Origin: Gaetbulibacter sp. 4G1
Lineage (GTDB): Bacteria > Bacteroidota > Bacteroidia > Flavobacteriales > Flavobacteriaceae
NCBI RefSeq assembly: GCF_002741945.1
Contig: NZ_MDVN01000003.1
Coordinates: 310,001 to 374,000 of the forward strand
Direction: 5' to 3'
DNA length: 64,000 nucleotides
Under the pieces are notes generated by a model. It did no database searches and was not told the origin of the DNA. It saw only the letters and a program-made list of their open reading frames with translations. Below, piece by piece: positions 18,526-27,311 of the stretch (within the stretch, counting starts at the first letter, position 1; the number at the start of each line of letters is the position of its first letter). Position numbers and translations under genes: made by a program.

Positions 18526-19224
18526 ATGCAAGAAAAACCATCATCGTTTTCAATAAAAAATTGGGCACAAGACGATCAACCTCGTGAGAAATTATTATAT
18601 AAAGGGAAAAACACTTTAAGTGATGCAGAGCTAGTAGCTATTTTAATTGGATCTGGTAATAGAGAAGAAAGCGCTGTAGCCTTAAGCAAGCGTATTTTGG
18701 CAAGTGTTGATAATAATTTAACTGAACTTGGAAAGCTCTCGATTAAAGAACTAATGGGGTTTAAAGGTATTGGAGAAGCTAAAGCAATTACTATTACCGC
18801 AGCTTTAGAACTAGGTAGAAGACGGAGAAGCGAAGATGCTTTACAGAAAAGTAAAATTACTTCAAGTGGTTCAGTATTTGAGTTAATGCAACCCATTATT
18901 GGAGAATTACAACATGAAGAGTTTTGGATTATTTATTTGAATAATTCTAATAAGGTTATTCAAAAAAAGCAATTAAGTAAAGGCGGAATTACAGGTACTT
19001 TAGTAGATGTGCGTTTGGTGTTAAAAAATGCGCTGCAAGTTGGAGCAACAGGTTTAATTTTAGTTCATAATCACCCATCTGGAACTATAAAACCTAGTGA
19101 AGCAGATAAGCAAATTACTCAAAAATTAAAAATAGCAGCACAAAGTTTAGATATAAAAGTATTAGATCACTTAATTATAACAGAAAAAGCATACTTTAGT
19201 TTTGCTGATGAAACTTTATTGTAA
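18526..19224 (+). CDS. radC: RadC family JAB-domain protein
   Basis: 232 residues: an N-terminal UPF0758 region with a helix-hairpin-helix-like GFKGIGEAKA (78-87) and a C-terminal MPN+/JAB metalloprotease-like domain. The JAMM motif is complete: HNHPSGTIKPSEAD with His181, His183 and Asp194. The historical role in DNA repair is not well supported; metal-dependent hydrolase activity is only implied by the motif. The stop codon is directly followed, with no gap, by the ATG of the next gene, implying an operon of at least three genes with the deacetylase-like and yjjG genes. Confidence 0.95.
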   Translation: MQEKPSSFSIKNWAQDDQPREKLLYKGKNTLSDAELVAILIGSGNREESAVALSKRILASVDNNLTELGKLSIKELMGFKGIGEAKAITITAALELGRRRRSEDALQKSKITSSGSVFELMQPIIGELQHEEFWIIYLNNSNKVIQKKQLSKGGITGTLVDVRLVLKNALQVGATGLILVHNHPSGTIKPSEADKQITQKLKIAAQSLDIKVLDHLIITEKAYFSFADETLL

Positions 19225-20526
19225 ATGCTTTTAATTTATACCCATAAAATATCACCAAGATTAAAATATATTTTCAAGCATATATGCACAAGAATATTAG
19301 ATGTTAATGTTTCGTTTACCACAAAAATTGAAGAATTTATAGCTCACGATAGTTTAAAAATGTCGTATACAAGACAGCAACTAGGGAATGAGTTTTTTAT
19401 TAAGAGTCATGATATTTTATTTGAGCAAGGTCTATCAGATGTAGAAATACATGTGCACGACTGGGGTGATACTAAAGGGTTCTTTTCTAATGGAGACAAA
19501 AGTGCTATACCATTTGATATCTTTGCAGCATCATTTTATTTATTGTCAAGGTATGAAGAGTATTTACCACAAGTAAGAGATGAGTTTGGACGTTTTTTAG
19601 CAACCGAAAGTGTGGCATTTAAACACGATTTTTTACACCAACCTGTTGTAGATATTTGGGCATTTAAGTTTAAAGATGCATTACAATCCCATTTCCCAGA
19701 TTTTAATTTCCCAAAAAGAACATATAGTATTAAACCTGTAATAGATATACCTAGTGCATATAATTATAAATTAAAGGGAATTATTAGAACTTTTGGTGGT
19801 GCCATTAAAGATTTGTTACGATTAAGGCTTAAGAATTTGTACGACAGGTTTATGGTGATTTTTGGTTTAAAACATGACCCATTCGATACGTTTAAGTATA
19901 TAATAAATAAGCAAAAACAAAGCCGTTTTAAATTTGTGTTTTTCTTTTTAATTGGTTCGTATTCTACATATGATAAAGGGATAAATGCGAATAAAAAGAA
20001 GTTTGTATCACTTATAAAACAAGTTGCAGATTACTGTATTGTTGGGTTAAAAACTTCCTTTTTTGCTATTGATAACATAACTGTTTTAAAGAAGGAAAAG
20101 GTACAAATGGAAGCTATTATAAATACCTCACTAACAGCTTCAAAGCAATCATATTCAAAGCTTAATTTACCAGAAACATACAGAAATCTTATAGAGCTAG
20201 AAATTGAAGAAGATTATACTATGGGATATGTAAATCATATCGGTTTTAGAGCTGGTTCGTGTACACCATTTTTATTTTATGATTTAGACTACGAAATACA
20301 AACCCCTTTAAAAGTGCATTCATACCACTTAATGGATTTTGCCTTGTTAAAAAATCATTCATTATTAGATAAAAAGATGGTTTTAAATCAAATTATGAAT
20401 GAAGTAAAGCAAGTAAATGGAACGTTTATTCCTGTATTTCATAACTATACTTTTAGTAATGACCAGCGTTGGTTTGGATTTAAGGAATTGTTTAATATTA
20501 TTTTAGAATCAGTAAATGAAGATTAA
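19225..20526 (+). CDS. Polysaccharide deacetylase-like protein (DUF7033 type) with degenerate active site
   Basis: 433 residues matching flavobacterial proteins annotated as polysaccharide deacetylase family, with an N-terminal DUF7033-like part (IHVHDWGD, FAASFYLLSRYEEY) and a C-terminal NodB-like barrel. The usual metal motifs look damaged: DIDNAY is DIPSAY (Asp174 kept, second Asp lost) and the HPSY-type motif is KTSF (Lys276 in the His position), while the GFRAGSCTPFLFYDL block is kept. Enzyme activity is therefore doubtful. It abuts radC and overlaps yjjG by 11 bp. No signal peptide is seen, so it is probably cytoplasmic. Confidence 0.75.
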   Translation: MLLIYTHKISPRLKYIFKHICTRILDVNVSFTTKIEEFIAHDSLKMSYTRQQLGNEFFIKSHDILFEQGLSDVEIHVHDWGDTKGFFSNGDKSAIPFDIFAASFYLLSRYEEYLPQVRDEFGRFLATESVAFKHDFLHQPVVDIWAFKFKDALQSHFPDFNFPKRTYSIKPVIDIPSAYNYKLKGIIRTFGGAIKDLLRLRLKNLYDRFMVIFGLKHDPFDTFKYIINKQKQSRFKFVFFFLIGSYSTYDKGINANKKKFVSLIKQVADYCIVGLKTSFFAIDNITVLKKEKVQMEAIINTSLTASKQSYSKLNLPETYRNLIELEIEEDYTMGYVNHIGFRAGSCTPFLFYDLDYEIQTPLKVHSYHLMDFALLKNHSLLDKKMVLNQIMNEVKQVNGTFIPVFHNYTFSNDQRWFGFKELFNIILESVNED

Positions 20527-21205
20527 AAACATTACAGACATTTTTTTTGATTTAGATCATACACTTTGGGATTTTGATAAAAACTCTGCCCTTACATTCG
20601 ATAAAATTTTCAAACAAAATAATATTGAAATTAATTTAAAAGAATTTTTATCTTATTATGAACCCATAAATTTAAACTATTGGAAGCTATACAGAGAAGA
20701 GAGAATAGATAAAGAATCATTACGATTTGGAAGATTAAATGATGCCTTTACTGCGATAAACTTTACAGTTGAAAAACATTTAATCAATAAGCTTTCTGAA
20801 GATTATATAATGCACTTAAGTAGTTTTAATCATTTGTTTGAAAATACTTTTGAAATTCTAGAGTATTTAAATCCCATGTATAATCTACATATCATAACAA
20901 ATGGATTTAGCGAAGTTCAACATGGTAAGTTAACAAATTCTAATATTGATCATTATTTTGAAACGGTAACAAATTCAGAAATGGTAGGAGTTAAAAAACC
21001 AAATCCCAAAATTTTTAATCATGCTTTGAAAGTTGCAAATGTAAATGTAGACCAATCAATAATGATTGGAGATAATTATGAAGCAGATGTACTTGGAGCA
21101 CTAAATATTGGAATGGATGCTATTTTTTTTGGTACTTATAACGATAAGCTAGAAGCAACAGTTAAGCAAATTGACAACCTAATTCACCTCAAGAAATATT
21201 TGTAG
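20516..21205 (+). CDS. YjjG-family HAD pyrimidine nucleotidase
   Basis: 229-residue haloacid dehalogenase phosphatase. Motif I is FFDLDHTLWDF (Asp12 and Asp14), the Thr/Ser motif II is HIITNGF, motif III is VGVKKPNPKIF and motif IV is GDNYEADVLGA. LWDFDKNS fits the YjjG group, which removes phosphate from non-canonical pyrimidine nucleotides and acts as a house-cleaning enzyme. The start codon lies inside the end of the preceding gene (11-bp overlap), so translation is coupled. Substrate assignment rests on family resemblance only. Confidence 0.87.
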   Translation: MKIKNITDIFFDLDHTLWDFDKNSALTFDKIFKQNNIEINLKEFLSYYEPINLNYWKLYREERIDKESLRFGRLNDAFTAINFTVEKHLINKLSEDYIMHLSSFNHLFENTFEILEYLNPMYNLHIITNGFSEVQHGKLTNSNIDHYFETVTNSEMVGVKKPNPKIFNHALKVANVNVDQSIMIGDNYEADVLGALNIGMDAIFFGTYNDKLEATVKQIDNLIHLKKYL

Positions 21206-21246
21206 CTTCATAATATGTTTATGATATTATTCGTTTAACTTAACCT

Positions 21247-21813
21247 ATGATAAAGAAAATTGTTAAATACTTAGCTGTAGCTGCCTTTTATGGTTTTTTT
21301 ATAACTTCATGTACTGAAGAGGTAGATTTTAATCAAGCAAAGGATTTAACATTAGAACCTGTTTTAGCTTCAGATTTAATTTTTTTTAATGCACCAGCTA
21401 CTAAATTTTTTATTGACGGTAGTGAATTAAGTACGATTAGAGATTCTGTTATTATTGATTTATTTAATCGCGATTTTGTTGTAGATAATGTAGTTAAGGC
21501 AGAATTTGTTTTTGAAACTACGAACTCTATTAATAGAGCATTTAGTGTTCAAATTGACTTTTTAGATGATACAGATTTGCTCAAGCATTCTTTTACAATT
21601 TCTTCCCTAGCGTCTCCAACTAATACAGATATTGTATCCACGCATACTGAAGTATTTGAAAACACATTACTTGATGCTTTAAAGGCGTCAAATAAGGTAA
21701 TATTGACTGTGCAGGCACTATCTGGAGGGTCGCCTCTTAATGATAATACACCTGGAAGAATCCAATTAAAATCAAAAGGTATATTCTATTTAAAAATTGA
21801 AGAATCTGAATGA
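21247..21813 (+). CDS. Small lipoprotein of unknown function
   Basis: 188 residues with a signal sequence and lipobox-like ITSC (near residue 22). The mature part is beta-rich, with no recognised domain. It starts a tight three-gene operon: its stop overlaps the start of the DUF5723 gene (ATGA). A periplasmic or outer-membrane anchored partner of that beta-barrel protein is the natural guess, not an established one. Confidence 0.75.
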   Translation: MIKKIVKYLAVAAFYGFFITSCTEEVDFNQAKDLTLEPVLASDLIFFNAPATKFFIDGSELSTIRDSVIIDLFNRDFVVDNVVKAEFVFETTNSINRAFSVQIDFLDDTDLLKHSFTISSLASPTNTDIVSTHTEVFENTLLDALKASNKVILTVQALSGGSPLNDNTPGRIQLKSKGIFYLKIEESE

Positions 21814-23210
21814 GAAAAGCTAGTTTGTTATTTGGTTTAATAACCTGCTTGTCTTTTTCGCAGAATAAGCAAATATTATATGGTTTTTCAGAAATACCAC
21901 AAGCACTATTACAAAACCCTGGAGGAAAAATAAGTAATGATTGGTATTTTGGCATACCACTACTTTCTCATATTCATGTAAATGGGGGGGCGTCTGGAAT
22001 ATCTGTCTACGACCTTTTTGCTAAAGACGGAGTTGATTTCAATGTAAAGCTTCAAAATGCAGTAAATAAAATGAAGTCAACAGATTTTTTTACATTTAAT
22101 CAGCAACTTGAAATATTTTCTGCCGGATTTGCAATGGGGCCTAGTTATGAAAAAAAAGAATATTTAAGTTTTGGTTTATATCAAGAAACAGATTTTATAG
22201 CCTATTTTCCTAAAGATATTGCAGTTTTAGCTTTAGAAGGAAATGCAAATAATATTAACAGACGGTTTAACTTAAATCATGTAAATGTTAATGCCGAAGT
22301 TATTTCAGTCTTACACGTGGGATACAACAAAAAAGTTAACTCAAGTTTTACTTATGGAGTAAGAGGCAAGATATATTCAAATATTATCAATTTAAATTCA
22401 ACAAATAATAAAGGGGTATTTGTTACTATTCCAGGAGAAAACAATTTTTATAATCATATTTTTAATTTAGATTTAGAGTTAAGAACATCTGGGTTGAATA
22501 GTATAACTGAAGAGGATTCAGATTTTTCAGGAAAAGATTTAGTTAAACGTACATTATTAGGAGGGAATTTGGGTTTGGGTTTTGATATAGGTTTTACTTA
22601 TAATTTAACAAAACAGTGGTCTTTAGATGCCAGTTTATTGGATGTTGGTTTTGTTAGACACAGTAAAGACATAAAAAACTATGTAGTAGATGGTGTTTAT
22701 AGTTTTGAAGGGATAAACCCGCTTTTTCCAGAAACAGATACCGGGCAAACAGCCGAAGATTATTGGAATGAAGTAGGTGAAGACTTTGAAGACCTTTTTG
22801 AATTGGATAGCACTGCAACAAAGTACACTACTTGGCGACCTGTAAAATTAAATGCATCATTAAATTATTCGTTTGGTAAGAAGCAAAGTGAAGATTGTAA
22901 TTGTTTAAAAGAAGATAATGGTTATTTAAATGCAGTAGGGATGCAACTTTATGCGATTAATAGACCTAAGCAACCACAATTAGCTTTAACAGCTTATTAT
23001 TACAGAAGATTATTTAATAATTTAAGAGTTAAAGCTACTTATACTATAGATTCTTATTCATTTAATAATGTAGGTTTAGGTATCTCTACCCACTTAGGAG
23101 GTTTCAATTTTTATGTAATGGCAGATAATTTTTTACAATATAAAAACATTTATGACGCACAAAGTGTATCTTTACAATTAGGTTTTAACTATATATTTAA
23201 TAAAAAATGA
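21810..23210 (+). CDS. DUF5723 outer-membrane protein
   Basis: 466 residues, signal peptide ending near FSQ, then GFSEIPQALLQNPGG and a beta-strand-rich region with alternating hydrophobics, ending QLGFNYIFNKK, consistent with an outer-membrane beta-barrel. The N-terminal block and the WSLDASLLDVGFV section match DUF5723 proteins common in Bacteroidota. Function is unknown. Both ends overlap neighbouring genes by 4 bp (ATGA), which implies coordinated translation of the three-gene unit. Confidence 0.78.
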   Translation: MRKASLLFGLITCLSFSQNKQILYGFSEIPQALLQNPGGKISNDWYFGIPLLSHIHVNGGASGISVYDLFAKDGVDFNVKLQNAVNKMKSTDFFTFNQQLEIFSAGFAMGPSYEKKEYLSFGLYQETDFIAYFPKDIAVLALEGNANNINRRFNLNHVNVNAEVISVLHVGYNKKVNSSFTYGVRGKIYSNIINLNSTNNKGVFVTIPGENNFYNHIFNLDLELRTSGLNSITEEDSDFSGKDLVKRTLLGGNLGLGFDIGFTYNLTKQWSLDASLLDVGFVRHSKDIKNYVVDGVYSFEGINPLFPETDTGQTAEDYWNEVGEDFEDLFELDSTATKYTTWRPVKLNASLNYSFGKKQSEDCNCLKEDNGYLNAVGMQLYAINRPKQPQLALTAYYYRRLFNNLRVKATYTIDSYSFNNVGLGISTHLGGFNFYVMADNFLQYKNIYDAQSVSLQLGFNYIFNKK

Positions 23211-24061
23211 AAACAAAATTATTCACAACACTTTTAGCTTGTTTTATTATAACAAGTGTGTTTTCTCAATCTAATTTAAATGATTATAAATACATAATAG
23301 TACCCAAAAAATTCGATTTTTTAAAACAAGAAAACCAATATCGTTTAAATGCTTTAACTAAATTCTTATTTGAAAAAAATGGATTTACAACAGTAGTTGA
23401 AGGAGAACAATATCCAGATGATTTAGCAGGGAATGTATGCATGGGACTAACTTCTGATGTAGAAAAAGGGAAGGGGATGTTTAAAACAAAATTGAGTATA
23501 GTTTTAAAAAATTGCCAAGGAGGAGTAATTTATAAATCTGAAGTTGGAGAAAGTAGAATAAAGGAATACGATAAATCTTATGCTGAAGCACTACGAAATG
23601 CTTTTAAATCGTTCGAAACTGTTGATTATAAATATACACCTAATGGTAATAATAGTGTAATTGCTTCAAATAAAGTAGAAACTAAGAACGAAGTCTCTCA
23701 AGAGCTCCAGAAGTTAAAAGAAGAAATAAAATCTTTAAAAGAAGAGAAGAAAGAGGCTGTTAAAGTTGCAGAAAATAAGGTTTCTGAAATTGTTGAAGTG
23801 CCAGCAGAAGCTACGAAAACAGTACAGGAAAATGTTATAGAAGGCGCATCTAATATTTTATATGCTCAAGAAATGGCAAATGGTTTTCAGTTAGTAGATA
23901 GCTCCCCTAAAGTGGTTTACAGAATTAAAAAAACAAATCTAAATAACGTATTTTTGGTGGAAAACAAGAACGCAATTATTTACAAAAAAGGAGATGATTG
24001 GGTTTTAGAGTTTTACTCAAATAACTCTTTAATACAGGAAACTTTAAATATTAAATTCTAA
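23207..24061 (+). CDS. Exported protein with coiled coil, unknown function
   Basis: 284 residues with a signal peptide ending near VFSQ. The first 140 residues form an unrecognised domain starting NLNDYKYIIVPKKFDFL; a charged coiled coil follows (QELQKLKEEIKSLKEEKKEA, about 164-184) and then a short C-terminal beta domain (about 225-284, YRIKKTNLNNVFLVENK). It is the last gene of the lipoprotein-DUF5723 operon, overlapping it by 4 bp. Exported, probably periplasmic; a structural role is possible but not shown. Confidence 0.7.
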   Translation: MKTKLFTTLLACFIITSVFSQSNLNDYKYIIVPKKFDFLKQENQYRLNALTKFLFEKNGFTTVVEGEQYPDDLAGNVCMGLTSDVEKGKGMFKTKLSIVLKNCQGGVIYKSEVGESRIKEYDKSYAEALRNAFKSFETVDYKYTPNGNNSVIASNKVETKNEVSQELQKLKEEIKSLKEEKKEAVKVAENKVSEIVEVPAEATKTVQENVIEGASNILYAQEMANGFQLVDSSPKVVYRIKKTNLNNVFLVENKNAIIYKKGDDWVLEFYSNNSLIQETLNIKF

Positions 24062-24083
24062 AGTTTTTTAAAAATCTGATGTC

Positions 24084-24166
24084 GCGTTAGGGATTGGAGT
24101 GGAAATCCTTTTTGAGAGGTACGAACAAAAAGATTGTATCGTAAAGCCCGACCCTTGTGGTAACGC
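24084..24166 (-). repeat. Intergenic repeat family R1, copy 2 (inverted)
   Basis: Read on the minus strand it starts GCGTTACCACAAGGGTCGGGC and ends CAATCCCTAACGC, the same order of blocks as copy 1 at 7211-7300. GGGTCGGGCTTT is identical in both. The ends GCGTTA (24084-24089) and TAACGC (24161-24166) are complementary. It fills the gap between convergent gene ends, with the rarA stop 8 bp beyond. Confidence 0.7.
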
Positions 24167-24173
24167 CCTAAAT

Positions 24174-25451
24174 TTAATAACCATATTTATCTTTCCAACG
24201 TTGTTTTAAAAATTCACGATGTGCGTTTTCTCTAGCATTATTCCCAGGATCGTAAAGCTTAGAGTTTTTTATTTCATCTGGTAAAAACTCTTGATTTGCA
24301 AAGTTTGAGTCATAATTATGTGCGTATTTATAATTGTCGCCATAACCAAGCTCTTTCATGAGTTTTGTTGGTGCATTTCTAACTTCCAAGGGCACACTTA
24401 AATCGCCAGTTTCTTTAACCAATTGTTGTGCCTTCCCAATGGCCATGTAAGCGGCATTACTTTTTGGAGAACATGCTAAATATGTAGCACACTGGCTTAA
24501 AATAATTCTAGATTCTGGGTATCCAATTGTTGATACTGCTTGAAATGTATTGTTAGCAATAACTAAAGCTGTTGGGTTTGCGTTACCAATATCTTCGCTA
24601 GCGAGAATAAGTAAGCGGCGCGCTATAAATTTTACATCTTCACCACCTTCTACCATGCGAGCTAACCAATAAACAGCAGCATTTGGATCGCTACCACGAA
24701 TAGACTTTATAAATGCTGAAATAATATCGTAATGTTGTTCGCCTGTTTTATCGTATCGTACCGTATTATTCTGGATTTTTTTTAAAACGGTCTCATCAGT
24801 AACTTCAACAGTATTGGTACTATACGAATTTACAATAAGCTCAAAAATATTAAGTAGTTTTCTAGCATCGCCACCAGATAGCTTTAAAAGAGCATTAGTT
24901 TCTTTTAAAGTAATGTTTTTTTTAGAAATTAATTCATCTTTTTCAATGGCACGTTTTAAAAGTGTTTCTAAATCTTTTTTGTTAAAAGCATTTAAAATAT
25001 AAACCTGACAACGAGATAAAAGCGCAGAAATTACTTCAAAACTAGGGTTTTCGGTGGTTGCTCCAATTAATGTGATCCAACCTTTTTCAACAGCTTGTAG
25101 TAACGAATCTTGCTGTGATTTACTAAACCTATGAATTTCGTCAATAAATAAAATTGGGTTTTTGGTAGTAAACAAACCGCCACTTTGTTTAGCTTTATTA
25201 ATAACATCTCGAATATCTTTAACGCCCGAGTTTATAGCACTAAGCGTATAAAATGGTCTGCCAGATTCGGTAGCTATAATGTTAGCAAGAGTTGTTTTTC
25301 CAGTACCAGGTGGCCCCCAAAAAATCATTGAAGGAATTAATCCTTGCTTAATATGCTGTGTTAAAGAACCATGTTTGCCAACCAAATGGGTTTGACTCAC
25401 ATAATCTTCTAAAGTTTTAGGTCTTAAACGTTCAGCTAAAGGCTCATTCAT
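24174..25451 (-). CDS. rarA: Replication-associated recombination protein A (AAA+ ATPase)
   Basis: 425-residue AAA+ ATPase of the RarA/MgsA/WRNIP1 family, which loads at stalled forks and is related to clamp-loader subunits. Walker A is GPPGTGKT (46-53), Walker B LFIDEIH (101-107), and the sensor 1 region is GATTEN. The C-terminal half contains RGSDPNAAVYWLARMVEGGED, a highly conserved RarA block. The gene stands alone between two copies of repeat R1 in opposite orientation. It starts with ATG at 25451 in a long MNEPLAERLRP segment typical of the family. Confidence 0.96.
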   Translation of the reverse strand: MNEPLAERLRPKTLEDYVSQTHLVGKHGSLTQHIKQGLIPSMIFWGPPGTGKTTLANIIATESGRPFYTLSAINSGVKDIRDVINKAKQSGGLFTTKNPILFIDEIHRFSKSQQDSLLQAVEKGWITLIGATTENPSFEVISALLSRCQVYILNAFNKKDLETLLKRAIEKDELISKKNITLKETNALLKLSGGDARKLLNIFELIVNSYSTNTVEVTDETVLKKIQNNTVRYDKTGEQHYDIISAFIKSIRGSDPNAAVYWLARMVEGGEDVKFIARRLLILASEDIGNANPTALVIANNTFQAVSTIGYPESRIILSQCATYLACSPKSNAAYMAIGKAQQLVKETGDLSVPLEVRNAPTKLMKELGYGDNYKYAHNYDSNFANQEFLPDEIKNSKLYDPGNNARENAHREFLKQRWKDKYGY

Positions 25452-25483
25452 AATGTAAAATTAAAGTAAATTTTTCGTTTTGA

Positions 25484-25573
25484 GCATGCCCTAAAGAAAA
25501 TTCGGGGTCGTGTTTTTTAGTACAATCTTTTTTTTTGGCCTCAAAAAAGGATTTTCTTTACAATCATTCATGC
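25484..25573 (+). repeat. Intergenic repeat family R1, degenerate copy 3
   Basis: Between rarA and the rhomboid gene. It keeps the TACAATCTTTTT and CTCAAAAAAGGATTT blocks found in the reverse complement of copy 2, plus GGGTCG (25505-25510). The ends GCATG (25484-25488) and CATGC (25569-25573) are complementary although their bases differ from those of the other copies. Similarity is partial, so membership is probable, not certain. Confidence 0.55.
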
Positions 25574-25636
25574 ACACATATCTGCCATTTTAGCATTAAA
25601 ATAAAACATGGTTAACTATTTGCTATATTTATTTCA

Positions 25637-26362
25637 ATGAATAATAAAGAACATTTTAAATTTTCAACAGGGGTAGTTGCTTACCCTATATTATTTGTAT
25701 TAATAATATGGATTGTGTTTTGGGCCGAGGTGCGTTTTGGGTTTAATTTCAGTAAATATGGAGTTTATCCTCAAACTTTAAAAGGGCTAAGAGGTATTGT
25801 TTTAAGTCCGTTTATTCATGGTGATATTCAGCATATTTATCATAACACCATTCCATTATTGGTTTTATCAACGTCTTTGTTTTATTTCTATAGGCCAATA
25901 GCTTGGAAGGTATTGGTTTTTGGAATTTTACTTTCAGGGTTTTTTACTTGGTGTATTGGAAGACCATCATATCATATTGGCATTAGCGGATTAATTTATG
26001 TTTTAGTTAGTTTTACTTTTTTTAAAGGTGTTTTTGCTAAACATTATAGACTGATTGCTTTATCGTTATTAGTGGTATTTCTTTATGGGAGCATGATTTG
26101 GTATGCTATACCCATTGAAAAAGGGATTTCTTGGGAAGGGCATCTATCTGGTTTAATTACAGGTTTATTATTTGCTTTGTTTTTTAGAAAAGAAATAGCA
26201 AAACCTAAAAAATATGTTTGGGAGCAAGAGGGTTATAATGAAGATAACGACCCTTTTTTAAAGCACTTTGATGATGATGGAAATTTTATTGAACAACTAG
26301 AATCTGATGAAAGTCAAGAATCATCAACTATAAGTTATACTTTTAAAGAAAATAAAAAATAA
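25637..26362 (+). CDS. Rhomboid-family intramembrane serine protease
   Basis: 241-residue polytopic membrane protein. The Ser-His dyad is present: Ser117 in GISG and His169 in WEGHLSG; HNTIPLLVLS supplies the family's N-terminal His-Asn motif. About six membrane segments fit, with an acidic soluble tail (EDNDPFLKHFDDDGN) after residue 195. It cleaves transmembrane proteins, target unknown. It is convergent with rlmB, with just 2 bp between stops and no terminator. Confidence 0.9.
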   Translation: MNNKEHFKFSTGVVAYPILFVLIIWIVFWAEVRFGFNFSKYGVYPQTLKGLRGIVLSPFIHGDIQHIYHNTIPLLVLSTSLFYFYRPIAWKVLVFGILLSGFFTWCIGRPSYHIGISGLIYVLVSFTFFKGVFAKHYRLIALSLLVVFLYGSMIWYAIPIEKGISWEGHLSGLITGLLFALFFRKEIAKPKKYVWEQEGYNEDNDPFLKHFDDDGNFIEQLESDESQESSTISYTFKENKK

Positions 26363-26364
26363 GA

Positions 26365-27108
26365 TTAGTTTTTATCTAGGCGTTGCCTAACAGCTTCATA
26401 TAAAAAAGCACCACAAGCTACAGATACATTTAGCGATTCAATATCTCCTAATAGAGGTAATTTGGCTTTTGCATCAACCACTTTTAAAGTAGATGGATTG
26501 ATACCTCGACCTTCAGAGCCCATAATAATTGCACAAGGCTCAGTAAATGAAACATCGTATAAAGTATCATTAGTTTTTTCAGTAGCTGCAATTACTTTTA
26601 TACCAGATGCTTGCATGTAAAATACAGCATCTTTTATATGATCTACTTTGCAAATAGGAATTTTAAATACTGCTCCAGCACTTGTTTTAATAGTATCTCC
26701 GTTTACAGGAGCACCACCTTTTTTTTGTATTACTATACCATTAACTCCAGTACATTCTGCAGTTCTAATGATTGCTCCAAAATTTCGGACATCACTTAAT
26801 TGATCTAACAACAAGAATAATGGTGTTTTTCCAGATTCAATAACACTTAAAACTAAAGTTTCAAGATTATGAAATTCAATTGGTGAAATTTGAGCAACAA
26901 CACCTTGGTGGTTCTTTTTTGTTAAACGATTAAGTTTTTCAATAGGAACGTAAGATTTGTTAATAGATTTTCTATTTAATAAGGATTCTAATTCACTAAA
27001 TAATTCACCTTTTAGGCCCTTTTGAAGAAAAGCTTTATCTATGTTTTTGCCAGCATTTATAGCTTCTATCACTGCTCTTATGCCAAAAATTTGAGTTTGA
27101 TCTTGCAT
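26365..27108 (-). CDS. rlmB: 23S rRNA Gm2251-type 2'-O-methyltransferase
   Basis: 247-residue SPOUT (TrmH-like) methyltransferase. The N-terminal substrate-binding domain has FGIRAVIEAI and LNRLTKKNHQGVVAQ; the knot domain has LDQLSDVRNFGAIIRTAE, KTSAGAVF and MGSEGRGIN with the C-terminal LNVSVACGAFLYEA. These signatures match RlmB, which methylates G2251 of 23S rRNA, although TrmH-family specificity cannot be proved by motif alone. Single-gene transcript from a 200-bp divergent region shared with the T9SS protein gene. Confidence 0.88.
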   Translation of the reverse strand: MQDQTQIFGIRAVIEAINAGKNIDKAFLQKGLKGELFSELESLLNRKSINKSYVPIEKLNRLTKKNHQGVVAQISPIEFHNLETLVLSVIESGKTPLFLLLDQLSDVRNFGAIIRTAECTGVNGIVIQKKGGAPVNGDTIKTSAGAVFKIPICKVDHIKDAVFYMQASGIKVIAATEKTNDTLYDVSFTEPCAIIMGSEGRGINPSTLKVVDAKAKLPLLGDIESLNVSVACGAFLYEAVRQRLDKN

Positions 27109-27311
27109 GGGGGTAAATGTATAAAAAAGTTATTGGTCTAAGAAGTTTAACTTACAAAGAGTTTATTTTGAGCTCCAGAGCCTTTGTGTTAACTTTAATC
27201 GATATTTTGACCATAAAAAAGTAGAAATTAGAGGCAAAAAACCTTTAAACCTCTTATAATCAGAGCAAATATGACTATATTTACAATAGTCAATCAAAAT
27301 TAATCAAAAAA

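Noticed and set aside
21230-21239. TTCGTTTAAC upstream of the lipoprotein gene, matching the cassette boundary
   Set aside because: Only a 10-base match in A/T-rich spacer, no inverse partner or structured spacer nearby; kept as a caution against the cassette claim.
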